Below, piece by piece: positions 32,659 to 44,238 of a stretch of DNA of 64,000 nucleotides. The stretch spans positions 124,001 through 188,000 of the forward strand of contig JNDT01001912.1 of the NCBI GenBank assembly GCA_000697055.1. Reading direction: 5' to 3'. This stretch comes from Saksenaea vasiformis B4078. Taxonomy: Eukaryota; Mucoromycota; Mucoromycetes; Mucorales; Saksenaeaceae. Under the pieces are notes generated by a model. The model was given only the letters and a program-made list of their open reading frames with translations. It did not search any database and had not been told where the DNA came from. A program made the position numbers and the translations under genes. The first letter of the stretch is position 1, and the number at the start of each line of letters is the position of its first letter.

Positions 32659-34657
32659 ATGGATCAGTTGCGACCGCTGATAGACAGACAAATGATGCAG
32701 CTAGGTGGACAGATACTAAAAGGCGATCATTCCTTTAAAATCATCAAGCACATGGCGAAAATCGGTAGTGCATCGGTGTTCAATGCATTGTACGGTTTGT
32801 AACGAATACGAGGAGATCCGGATGCAGATTCTAGCTCCCTCGAAATCTTTGGCGCATTTGAGAGGGTCTTTCGAACAAATGGCACATTCCTACACTATGT
32901 ATGGACAAAAGCCGCCTGAACAGTTCTTTACCGATAATGTCCAAGGGGACCGAAAATTTTTACAAGAGGTTCTGCCATCGTTAGTTCCGTCAGAAAGTGC
33001 AGAAACGCGTTCAATGACCCGTACATCTGGAGAGGAATCCGGGAGAACAAGCCATCATTCCTCTACTAGCGGAAGCGTTCTCAAGGTTATTTTCCACCTG
33101 GTGGATATGACTAAGGTTCCCGAGCGGCATGGATTGGCAAAAGAACTTTCGCGCCGCTTGCGAGATGCAATCTTTGTCGCAGACCGGGAAGATCGGCAGC
33201 TGGTAGAGACTTATCTTGCAACGAAAAACATGACATGGAATTACATGCTGAATACCAAGCCATCATGGCTACTCCGTCGCGTCAAGCGGATAGTTCCACC
33301 AGCTGACGAATTGTTTCCAGTCGTGGATAATTTGTTCAGAGAGTATGGCCCGCTTACCTGTTCTAAAACAGGACTTCCGCTCTTCGATTACGAAGCCTGG
33401 AGTCAGGCGGCTCACGTGCTAGAATACATTAGACTTGGACATGTATCAGATCCCCCAGGCTATTCACTGTACTTTAAGATCGGGCACGATAAAAATCAGT
33501 TGCCACTTTACAGGTGTAGCCGTGGAACAAACACGCTAGAAGGAAATGTCCATCAAAACATTATCCGGAAATTCATGTCCTTTGGCGCAGGTCCCCATTT
33601 GGCAGATTCAGCCTTAGCTGACTATCGTCTCCGGCATAACATTGATGTAAGTCTATTCAGATACACACCTAATGTACATGAACTGACTAATGATAAAAAG
33701 GTTGGAACCATCAACCGATATGGACATGTACACAAAGGCCATTATGAGCCGTGGCTGGTTAAAACCATTTTGCGCATGCGCGAAAACTTGGGAATATCCA
33801 ACCATGATTCCAGAGCCAATCAAACCAGCATTTGTTTGTATAATACCGAATCACATTTATCAAACGAAACGTTTGGAATTATACGTTTTGCAAAACAATT
33901 GGCGGAAGATCTGCATATGGATCTCAGCGATAGAACCGACCAAAATACCAGCCAAGAAGATACCTCCTTGTCTATCCGGATGAGCACCTACTTGATCCTT
34001 CAGTCTGTCTCAACAAACAACCCTAAAGGTCAACTGTACAAGTATCTTGCGGAAAAACAAGGAACGAAATGCGCTGTAGTCCCTGTGCACACTGCAGAAG
34101 AATTTTCTCGATTCAAACGCACAATGGACCGATACCATGGCGCACAGCTCCATATAGACTGGACAGAAATGGCCAGATCGTGGAACAAGGATCATGCTGA
34201 TAGTGTAGCCATCTTCTACAAGACCCCAGAACACTTGAAAGCTCACTGCAGTGTCTGGGATGAACGAAGAGTGGCAAGTGACAGTATCATTGCGAGTTCT
34301 AGCATATGTGAAACTATGCGCGAACATTTACAGTCACCTGAACGTGCTCGGGACATTATGCCAGCTCAAATACCATCATCCCTTCAGATACCTGTGGCAA
34401 CCTCAGGACCATCTAGATCGCCTTCTTCCTCCCTAGCAGAGACTCCAGAATCGATGCCGAGACAGACAACGGGTTCAAATTCAAGAACCCCTAGGACTAT
34501 TGTCCCTAGATTCAGTGCCCCATGTTCAAGTTCGTCTCAGACAGCTTTCAGTTTGGTAGATCTTCCCAAGAAATCAACTCGTACGTGCAGTAAATGCAAG
34601 GATCCCTTATGTAAGGGTTTTTCACTTATAACCCGCTGCCAACTGTATAGACAGTAG
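32659..34657 (+). pseudogene. Transposase-like protein, frameshifted and N-terminally truncated
   Basis: The reading begins MDQLRPLIDRQMMQLGGQ and DHSFKIIKHMAKIGSASVFN, then a one-base frameshift at about 32800 leads to TVCNEYEEIRMQILAPSKS and EQFFTDNVQGDRKFLQEVLP. The rest is open to 34657: NMTWNYMLNTKPSWLLRRVK, a conserved-looking YRCSRGTNTLEGNVHQNI, GTINRYGHVHKGHYEPWL, a Ser/Pro-rich linker and a small cysteine cluster TCSKCKDPLCKG. The DHSF and TDN aspartates and the RGTN-x-LEG-x-VH block suggest a DDE-type transposase or domesticated relative. I cannot name the superfamily. It starts only 23 bases after the CACTA right end, so its 5' part may have been separated or lost. Confidence 0.5.
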
Positions 34658-34947
34658 CTGTAGAGAGAATTTTTCAATACCATTAAACCGATTGTTGCAG
34701 GTTCATCTGAACACTTTATTCCTGCTCGCGCCATGCGGCGGTCGCAGTTTAAAAGTCTTAGAAAATGAAAAAATTAAATCAGGTGCCCCCCAGACATATT
34801 ACCGGAGCCTCTCACATCACATCCTAATTTTCTGACTCCACAATTGCAGTCCCACTACAAAATGCCTTCAGCTGTGAGAGACTTCCGCCTTTGCCTTCTT
34901 TTTTTTTTCCAAATCCCTTTGCACATACACATTTAAACATTGACAGC

Positions 34948-37024
34948 ATGGCCACAGACAGTGAGGACGATTTTATGGTAAGCCCTGAGCCCCTTGGGTG
35001 TCGGTGGCTCACTCCAAACTGATTTCATTCGTGCTTTCCCCCCTTTGGACCTGTTCACCTTTTTAGCTTGAAGATACCATGGACGAATACAGTGATGTCG
35101 AATCTGGTTTTGACAGTTCCATGAGTGGTAATGGTATAATTTCCGTCCGACAGTTTATTTCTTTATTAGTAGCATTCACACTCAGTTCTTAATAATCCAG
35201 TCATTGCAGTTTTCTAACTTGCAATCTGTAGACGAAGGCTACCTTGACAATGAGGGTGATGATACTGCTTTTGACGGGGTCTTTGAAGAAAAGCAACGCA
35301 AGAAGGCATATCAAGTTGATTACACTATACACAGCGGCAATAATCTGGAGATGATACAAGACAAAGAAATCGTTCAGGTGGCTACCATATTAGGTGAGCG
35401 CCAAGGGCGGGTGTTATTCAGGAGGTAAAGAGCACGTTCTGATTCCCCTGACAAAGGTCTTGCCAAAGAAGACGCAGCAACGCTGCTGCGGTATTTTCGG
35501 TGGAACAAGGAGAAGTTGTTTGAACGTTATATGGACGCGCCAGAAGACGTATTACGATCGGCAGGCATGACGACAGACCATGGTGCAAAGACTATCATTT
35601 TAGCCAAAGATATTTCTCCTGCTGGAAGCTTTATGTGTGAAATTTGTTGTGATGATGATCCAGAAATGCGGACAGTTGGTGCATCCTGTGGTCACCGATT
35701 CTGTAGCAGATGCTATGAACATTATCTTCGGCAAAAGATCCGGGAAGAAGGAGAAAGCCGACGAATCCAGTGCCCTCAAGATAGGTGTTCGGTCATTGTC
35801 GACGAGAAAATCGTGGAATTGTTAGTCGATCCGGAGACGAATGCAAAGTAAGGCAATTTGTTTTCAATTATTTCTTGTTTGATCAACCGTGTGGCACCCA
35901 GATATCGAGAGTTGATTAATCGGACATTTGTGGACGACAACGATTTCTTACGTTGGTGTCCTGCGCCTGACTGTGAATATGCAGTGGAATGCCATATACC
36001 AAATACATCCTTGACCACAGTAGTCCCTACTATACAGTGCGCGTGCCAATACAGATTCTGCTTTGGTTGTGGTTTACCAGACCATCAGGTAAAAGTTCCT
36101 TGCAGCAGTTTCTGGTTTTAACAGAGAGCAGCCTTCTATCTGTGCCTTGGTGAAGAAATGGTTAAAAAAATGTGAAGATGACTCAGAAACCGCCAACTGG
36201 ATTTCTGCACACACAAAGGAATGCCCAAACGAAAAGTGCCATTCGACGATTGAGAAGAACGGAGGGTGTAACCACATGACTTGCCGAAAATGCAGGCATG
36301 AGTTTTGCTGGGTTTGCATGGGTAAAGTTTCCACAGCATGGCTGGGTTTTGCTTAAGATTAGTTTTCTTTATGCGCAGGCCCTTGGTCTGAACATGGCAC
36401 AGCGTGGTACACGTGTAATCGCTTCGACGAAAAAAGCAGCGCTGAGGCGCGTGACAGTCAAACACAATCACGGGCAAGCCTGGAAAGATATTTACATGTA
36501 TGATACTTTCTCTGTACAAGTAGATATACTAATATCGTATTTCAGTATTACAACCGATATGCCAATCATGAACAGTCGGCCAAGTTGGATCAGGAATTGT
36601 ATCAGAGAACTGAAAAAAAGATGGAGGAAATGCAACAAACAAGTGATCTATCTTGGATCGAGGTGCAGTTTTTGAAGAAGGCTGTGGATGTCAATGTAGA
36701 ATGCAGAACAACGTTGAAATGGACATATGCGTTCGCGTTTTTCTTGGAGAAAACAAACGAGACTGTCCTGTTTGAAGTAAGAATGAGGATCAGGAAAACA
36801 CGATCTGATCTCTTCGTTAGGATAATCAACGCGATCTGGAAATGGCTACTGAACAGCTTTCCGAGCTTCTGGAGAAGCCAATCGAAAGAGAAAAAATTGG
36901 TGAACTACGACAAGCAGTGCTGGACAAAACGGTATACGTCAAGCTACGACGGGAAATACTACTGGAAGATACAGCAAAAGGTTTACTAGACGCAAGATGG
37001 AGTTTCAATGTCGAGTTGAAATAA
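34948..37024 (+). CDS. Ariadne-type RBR E3 ubiquitin-protein ligase
   Basis: RING-between-RING ligase that passes ubiquitin through a cysteine on RING2. Spliced reading: acidic N-terminus [10 protein letters not shown] and [20 protein letters not shown]-like segment [24 protein letters not shown]1 [11 protein letters not shown] with [42 protein letters not shown]2 [19 protein letters not shown], in which the cysteine of GGCNHMTC is the family's catalytic residue; and a C-terminal Ariadne domain ([40 protein letters not shown]). It ends [11 protein letters not shown]. About eight exons. Complete by all family landmarks; yeast and fungal homologues are of the Hel1/ARIH1 type. Confidence 0.9.
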
Positions 37025-38108
37025 AAAAGAGAAAAAAGAAAAAAAAAGGAAAAAGGTCAACAATAACACAACAAATGACCCGAGGCAATCTACTTTTGGT
37101 TTAGACTACATTCTTGAAGTATACACACATCATGCATTAATGAACCCAACAGCATATATGCGCATGATATTGATTTCACGAATACAGCAATGTCTTTGTT
37201 GGATACTACGTGGTGAGCTAATAAAGTTGAAATAAAAGGGAAGAAGCTTGTAAGTATTTAAGATGAAACGAGAGCACCATAGAAGATGAAAGAAAAATCT
37301 TACGTCGATGCATGAAAACTGAGCTTGTGTTTGCTGTTGTGTATATGAATAAACAAGCACCCATTCTTTCATAGAGGTTCTAGATATACATATAAAACGT
37401 GCACTCGACATCGAAACGAGGACACATAGATCAAACTCCTTGGTTAGGACAATCATCGTTAGCGATGACCTAGCAAATGACTTCAGTTATGTCGACTATG
37501 CACATACATGCGCCCCGCTAAACGTATTTCGACTTTACCTGGGAACACCAAGATTAAGAAGCCCAGGAGATTCGTGAGTCTATCAAAATTTAGCCATGAT
37601 TAACGTGTTTAGATCATGTGCGCATCATTTCATTTAATGATGCAGAGCGTGGTCTTCATGTGTGTTTATAGACCACGGGTGTGGCACTAGGTCGCAGCCG
37701 ACGAATTGTTTACCTGCGCCTCTATTTATCAGTTTCCTCTATTGGAATTCATAACGACATTCCGGCCGGTTGACAGATTGCAGTCGTAATATTTACAAAC
37801 GTTGGAGGAGACATAATGAGCAACCTATTAGAAGGATAGTTTGAATTGCGTTTTTCCAAAGAAGAATTAAGGGTCTGAATCGCTCGACAATTGCTGTCCT
37901 TTATCAAAGGTGCAACCATGTAGATGATAGTAGCTGAACCACAGATTCATCACCCTTGTTTTTTGCGGCTTTATCTCATCGCTTTAGTTGCCACTGTGGG
38001 AAAGGCGTTTCCGATAATTCATCTGTTATTGTCATTTTCAGGTAGATAGTTGTTGCAGTGTAGCACACTATTGCCAGATATGTCTTGAAACTGACGCAAT
38101 GATTCCGA
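37025..38108. other. Intergenic, no gene recognised
   Basis: A purine-rich tail directly follows the RBR gene stop. Otherwise only short frames; no domain recognised. Confidence 0.35.
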
Positions 38109-38621
38109 CTATTTATTTGCCTGAGAATGACAAAATAGGTGAATTGTCGGTATCTTCTCCCCATAGTGTGCCCACAAATAGCAAGCGTCACGGAGCAAAG
38201 GATCCGAGATATTACTGGGTACATTGACCCTTTGATATAAGTGGATAAGCATGTCCAGTAAAACTGTGTTTTTGTTCACGGTTACCCTGCCGGTTATTCC
38301 TTTTCGGGGAAGGGTTGTGAAGAAGAAGAGATTTATTGCAGATGCTACTATTTCCGGTAAGTGATTCTGTCTTTGGGTGGAAATATTCCTCAAAATAGAT
38401 TCCACGTGCTGACAATTCAGCTCTCGCACCAGTTGCACATAGTTTTGACGCTTCAAAGATCTACCAAGCGTCAAGGCGTTTTCGGTCTCCGTATTATCCT
38501 TTCCATGCCATACGAGCTGTACATTTAACATCGTCGATAAACCATCAGTACAATACGCCTCTAATAAGGTCTCATGGATAGTAAATAGATCTTGGCCCTG
38601 AGAAGCAGTAGAATCTTGCAT
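38109..38621 (-). CDS. Hypothetical protein, 170 residues
   Basis: An uninterrupted minus-strand frame from MQDSTASQGQDLF to HLFCHSQANK. The composition is ordinary protein-like (few rare residues, alternating hydrophobic and polar segments such as LPEIVASAINLFFFTTLPRK and VLLDMLIHLYQRVNVP). I recognise no domain. No convincing upstream or downstream exon was found. It may be a real small gene or a fragment of a decayed element in this transposon-rich interval. Confidence 0.35.
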   Translation of the reverse strand: MQDSTASQGQDLFTIHETLLEAYCTDGLSTMLNVQLVWHGKDNTETENALTLGRSLKRQNYVQLVRELNCQHVESILRNISTQRQNHLPEIVASAINLFFFTTLPRKGITGRVTVNKNTVLLDMLIHLYQRVNVPSNISDPLLRDACYLWAHYGEKIPTIHLFCHSQANK

Positions 38622-39169
38622 ATAGGGGAGTATATTTTACATCGAATTAAAGGTGTACTGCGCTGGTTTATTGTGATATGTTCCCCAGTGTACCAATTTG
38701 GAATGCGCAAAGTAATAGTATTTAAAGAGGTGCATGGATTATTCTTCCTTAGGCCCTGTTATCTCAATAAGATCTCCCGCTAAGTACCAGGACTAACGGC
38801 GCCGATCTCTTTTCCAGGCTGAGTGGACGTTTTCCTCAAAGGTACTGTATCATCGACCTTTGCGTTGGACAGAAGACGTTTTTTCGTCATTGCCTTTTGA
38901 GTATTTTTCTTCCGGATATCATCTCCCTCAGCTTGCTGAATTCCTGCATGGGTATTCAGTGACGGACCTTTTTTCGCCTTTCTGGTACATACGTGGCTGC
39001 CGGATTAATTTCCGCTTTTGTCCGTGCAAGTAACTCCGACGCAAAAACTTAACTTTCAACCAAGTATAAAAATCACGTAAAAGAGCAATGAAAACCCTTT
39101 GGAAGATACAGAAGACATCAAAGAATACGCTTAATTTTGATATTTACTAGTAACTTGTATGTCATCCTT
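38622..39169. other. Intergenic, no gene recognised
   Basis: No supported feature. The sequence precedes the Tc1/mariner relic. Confidence 0.35.
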
Positions 39170-39228
39170 GGATTTAATGACGGCCTCGATTCTCCGAGTC
39201 ATGCTCGCCACGGGCAACTCCAACCCTT

Positions 39229-39640
39229 TCAACCGTAATTCTTTGTCATTCTTCGTGAAGAACAGCAATCAATTGTCGTTTGTAACGAATATACTATCAA
39301 CGGTCTTTGATATACCTCTTTGAGAGCATGCAACAGATGCTCAACAGGATCGAAATCACGGCTTTGTGCAGGCCACTTCATTCCTTGGATGCCATTGTCT
39401 TCTTTCCACTTTCCAGCTATTTTACCTGTATGAGAACTAGAGCTATCTTCCTGTAGAAGGAAGCTAGTATCCTCTTCTTCTGCTATTTGTTTCACTCAGG
39501 GAAGGAAGTGGTCGCCTAAGCACTGGATATACTTACTTTGATTGACGAACTCATGTAAAAGGATCAAGGGTCCACGCCCTCCTGCCCAAAAATAACCCCA
39601 AGCCATGGCAGAGTCCACGCTAGACTTCTTTGTCTGCACG
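39229..39640 (-). pseudogene. Tc1/mariner-like transposase relic
   Basis: The minus strand reads SVDSAMAWGYFWAGGRGPL and ILLHEFVNQ near 39545-39620. After a stop it continues EEEDTSFLLQEDSSSSHTGK, IAGKWKEDNGIQGMKWPAQS and RDFDPVEHLLHALKEVYQ near 39310-39495. These correspond to the mariner/Tc1 blocks normally written W-G-x-F, QQDNAPxHT, WPxQSPDLNPIE. The second catalytic aspartate is kept (LLQED) and the last acid lies in FDPVEHL. The 5' part is eroded (AT-rich with stops). It lies about 550 bases from, and opposite in orientation to, the Fanzor1 relic. Confidence 0.75.
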
Positions 39641-40189
39641 ATATGACGTCCTTGATAACGATATAAAAAAAATTCGCAAAATTTTGAAAATTAATCTGTA
39701 TCGTATACGATGACTGTCGTAGTGCCCACTCGATTCGAGACTAACCACAACAGCAACTGTGATGAGTTGAAATTTCCATCCAATCAGATGGGGACCAGTT
39801 TGCAATCATGGAAAATGAAATTCGTCGCATAGAGCTCGAATGATTGACGCAATAATTCTAGCTGAAAGTCGTAATTTGAAGCATGAAAGAAAAGTATCAC
39901 AAAAGCCTGATACAACGTCACCGAGTTACTCATTTTTCGCAAGAAATAATTCGTGTTTATCAGTCAATCCAAGTCTTCCTATTGCACATGAAGCTCTCTC
40001 TCTAAGGAAGCATGCATATTTGAACGGTTATGGTTAAAGATCTTTTCCGTTATCATTTATGTGAAATTAACGTTTTAGCTCAGGCCACCTGATCAACACA
40101 GAAAAGAAAGTACACAAAGTTTTGGCAGTCTTATCCCGTAAAACAAATGACAACTCGTTCTGATCCATTGTTCTTTCACTCCTTTCATC

Positions 40190-43100
40190 ATGGATTTACC
40201 TCACCTAACCAGCTACGAAGGCATGTCGCGCCGCGTCATTATCCTGTACAAAAAACGCCGGAAACGTCAAAGACAAGAAGAATTGGCTGCGCAGGGTAAA
40301 GATAGGCAAACGTTGATATTTGCATTCTTAACTGTTTTGAATTCCCAGACCAGAGCAGTGGTGACGAAGCAGCCTTCATCGTCATCATCAAACCAACAAC
40401 GTAGGCAAAAGCCTGGTGCGAAAAGGACACGGAAAAGGAAACAGAGCGCGAATGAGAAGGAAAAGGGAAAGTACGAAAAAATCGCAGACACCGTGTCCTA
40501 CTTGCCTAAAAAACAACAATGAAGAGGCATCAAAATCGCACAGCAGAAGTTCTTCTCACCTGTGCCCGTATATGAAACCACGCAAAATAGCACAGTTAAA
40601 ACAGCGATTCGGAAAAATGCGTAGAACCGTGCGCAAAACGAGTATGGGATCCTTGGTTCGTCTGCCAAATAATGAAAAGGAACGTTTCCTGACCACCGTG
40701 GGCGATATCGTCAATTTCAACAGAGAAGTAGTCATTAAAGCACATCTTTTCATCGACTTCTTTATATATCAAGAACTCAACGCACACAACTATTTGCCAC
40801 CCAACATCTTCAGCTCTCATTTTTTTACGCAGTTTTCCAAACAATTGTGAGTAGACCTGTTATGAATACAAATGCCATAGACAACCATCTACATACTCTC
40901 CAGCTGCAACTTACAAACGGTTCTCTGCAACGTTTCCAGAAACCCATGTCCACAGAATTCACGGGAACCAGAACTATGGCCACATGTTGACTTCCACAGC
41001 AGAACAGTACAGCACTTTCTTCACAAACAGGAATGTTGAAGATTTTGATGCGTGGTTAAAATCGTCGTTGCAAATGCGTCTACGAGAGCTTGTCCTAGTG
41101 AGTGATTAACTTATTAACATTATGGAGCTCTGTGTTATTGAAGTGATTTATTTTTTTAGAAACTACAGAAAAGTGATGCATATAAAATAGCCACCTTCAT
41201 CTACCAATCATGTGCCGAAGACGAAAATTTCCCTCCGATCTGGCCCATCAATACTGATTTTGATGAAGACATTGCTGACGAGGTGAACGCTGCAGTTGTA
41301 CAGCTGATGGATGAAACCGCCACAGACTTTGACATGATATTTGCTATAATCGATGCCAATGCAGCAACAGCTACATCCCTTTCTGCAGCCGATGCTGCAA
41401 GATCCTCCTTGAAGGCAACACTGGCCTTGATAGCATCAGAAATCTTACAGATCAGCAAATAAATCCCAGGACTGGTTCGTAATGTCGTGGAGGGCCTTGA
41501 CAATTTATCGCATCTCGGCTACGTTGCTCCCGTAATAGATGTCGCAAACTCTATTTTGAGAGCGGTCGGTGTAGTCGATAACGTTTTGAATCTATCAGGA
41601 GATGACAACTTTGATTCCTAGGATATTCGTGAAGCAGTAGAAGTTATTGAACGACAAATGGCTGATATGGAACCATTGATCAAATCTATAGCAATGGGTA
41701 TCGACGATGAAATGGTCGCGAGTCCATTATCGCTTTCGGCCCGTTTTAATGCGTTACATCAATCGATAGCAGATACGGTAGTTTCCTTTAATGATGCTCG
41801 CAATCGATCAAATAGGTCCCGACAACACTCTGAATCTGCGACAAAATTGTATAACTCAACAACTGAATGCGGTAACGTCAGCGTGTTGCGCGAGATCAGA
41901 GATCATGTCTTTGCAGCAGGAAATTCAGCATACGAAAATGGTCGGAGACCGCCCGGGAAAGCAGTGACAACAGCCTTACTATCCCAGTTTCCGCATCTCT
42001 TCTTGCGAATTGGCTTCAGAATCCAGAAGCAAATCGAAGATTACAATCGGGGAGAGACACTTCTGACATGTGACGTACAGACCGAAGCCCCTATTGATTG
42101 GGCAAGAAATATATTGAAATCACTTCCAGAATACAAGAGGATGGGACGTTGTAGAAGATCATCTTTATCCCGCTTGCTTGTCCGACTAGTGAACGAGGGA
42201 CAGTCCTTCGATGCCGGTCGCATCTCGTATCTATCGCCCGAATCTGTGCGACTTATTCCAGATGCCGTCCATGAAGCTCAGACACAGATCGAAGTTTCTG
42301 ATGTATATCTGGAAGATCGTATAGCAAACTATACACTGGAACCATTTGCCTTTCGTCCCGAGTTGCATGAGATAACTAAGATGGAGCGTACTTTTTCGTT
42401 GGTTCTGAAACCAAGTTTTACCCGAAAACGCATTCCCGTGGATGAGCAAACATTGAAACAACTGTTACGTGCGGCATGCCTCCGCCATCGCATACCACGA
42501 GCAAACACGTCGACCGAGTTAGGAGCTATATCACCTACTTTCAGCAATGTCTTTGACCTGTCACTAGTAGGAGCCAGCGCGAATAGGTAAGAAAATGGGG
42601 GATATGAATGATAAGTGTTAAGTTGATACGGAATAGGGATAATGGCAATCAGCTTCTTTTTAACAACACGATCATGACTGATGGATGCGCAGTTTCGGTG
42701 CTGTTCAACAAGCCTGTTCCGGAAACTCAAACTCTACCAGACTTGGATCTTGACGATTTCGAATACTGGGAATTACAGTATTTCAAACTCTGGAGACTTA
42801 ATTCTGGAGTCACAGACGTTTTGTCGCAAGCAACGGAAGCAGCTTGCTGGCCTATGATGATGTTGCAGATGTGCTCCCGATTTCCGCTGCGGAGGATGAT
42901 GAAGAAGCTGACTCTCATGAAATCTGCCACCTATCTTCCGCAGAGTATTATGTACGGGCTGGTTTTCACAAGACTGTGGTAAATATATAAGAAATGAAAG
43001 AAAATAGTGCAATACAGCCAATAGAATCATCCATCAGCACGTCAAAGGTGTCAGACATGGAGTCGGTCGAACGATATGTTCAGACGACTTTGGCCGCTTT

Positions 43101-43806
43101 ACCGATCTTGTGCGATTTTTATGGCGAAGACGTCCAGAAACTAAAATTTCATAATTATCGTGGGTCCAATGGCGGAATAAAGTACAGAGAAGTCCGAGAC
43201 GGCAGACAAGCCAGCCAAACACTTCGGCCGCTACTTACGAACAATCAATGCGAAGAGACGTTACAAGGCGCGCAAGACGATGGAGACGACGACAGCAACC
43301 TCCGAGTCCACCTGCATCACAGGAAGCAAAATTACAGCAAGTATCCTTTCACTATTACGCATTGATACTGTCGGTCTCACTGCCATTTACGCTGTAGCAA
43401 ATGGAAAAAGGCTCCTACCGACCACGACACCAGCAAGGTGCCTCTCATCGCGTTCGGAGATGCCCAATTTGGGCGTAACCGGTATGGCTCAAAACCCGTT
43501 GGTTTGGCCGATCGTTGCAAACGCCTGATGAAAGAAGCTGAACGAGAAGGGCGGCTGGTGCTAATCAACGTTGACGAATATTGCACTTCACAAGTTTGTT
43601 CAAGCTGCGGTCAACGGGAATTGGAGAACATCAATATTGATGCAAATCAACATTTGCATAGTGTTCTGAACTGTACCAGTTGCGGAACAGTGTGGCAAAG
43701 GGATATAAACGCATCAAGGAACATCCATAGAATTTCATTATTGCACATAATTTCTGGTGAGCGGCTATCCGCATTCAGAAGACCCCCACTGCCACCACAA
43801 CCATGA
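40190..43806 (+). pseudogene. Fanzor1 (eukaryotic TnpB homologue), degenerate
   Basis: Relic of an RNA-guided RuvC nuclease of the Fanzor1 type. In order: basic N-terminus; zinc-binding CPTCLKNNN...SSSHLCPY; TVGDIVNFNREVVIKAHLF with LPPNIFSSHFFTQF; a central region (41156-42590) with in-frame stops near 41461 and 41621; IMTDGCAVSVLFNKPVPE; LWRLNSGVTDV (RuvC-I); SSAEYYVRAGFHKT; LPILCDFYGEDVQKLKFHNY; VPLIAFGDAQFG; VDEYCTSQVCSSC and LNCTSCGTVWQRDINASRNI. The usual RuvC-I aspartate is asparagine (AAT at 42800). A one-base loss after GVTDV, further frame changes at 43150-43440 and the stops show that it is broken. A Tc1 relic lies just upstream. The family assignment is firm; activity is very unlikely. 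Confidence 0.85.
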
Positions 43807-43808
43807 TC

Positions 43809-43825
43809 CGCGTATCAAAGACGCG
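43809..43825 (+). other. Hairpin just downstream of Fanzor1 relic stop
   Basis: CGCGT-ATCAAAG-ACGCG gives a 5-bp stem beginning three bases after the stop codon. The position matches where TnpB/Fanzor guide-RNA scaffolds lie, and parallels the GGGC/GCCC hairpin after the other Fanzor-like gene. Confidence 0.3.
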
Positions 43826-44238
43826 TAGATGTTTACACTGCTTAGGTAAATGCTATAGATATGTCTACTCTATTTGCTAATCCTATGTCTGTTTTTAATC
43901 CCGATACTTTTTCAGGAGTAGTGTAAAGTCTTACTACAACATCAACTTCCTTACTCTTTTTTTTTTATATGGGCGTGGTTAGCGCCAATTTATTGAAAAA
44001 TAAACGGCCACACGTGTAAGACAGTGGTATGCCGTGAATGGATCGAGGGGAGAGAGTTGCAACTTCCTTACTCAAGGCGTGCGGTGCATCCATCATTATT
44101 AACATCGCGCGGGCCGGACTTTGGTTCCCGAAACCATTGAACAATCACGCTCAGAACTCAACCGTGAAAATTATTAAAAAAGCTACAACGCCCAGACGGC
44201 TTTGTTGCTTTGATTCCCCCTTTTGTTACTGCCATACG
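43826..44238. other. Intergenic, promoter of exonuclease gene
   Basis: T9 run near 43960; otherwise no supported feature. Confidence 0.35.

Noticed and set aside
37130..37456. 108-residue minus-strand frame
   Set aside because: Low-complexity, hydrophobic and unlike any family; looks like a chance frame in AT-rich DNA.
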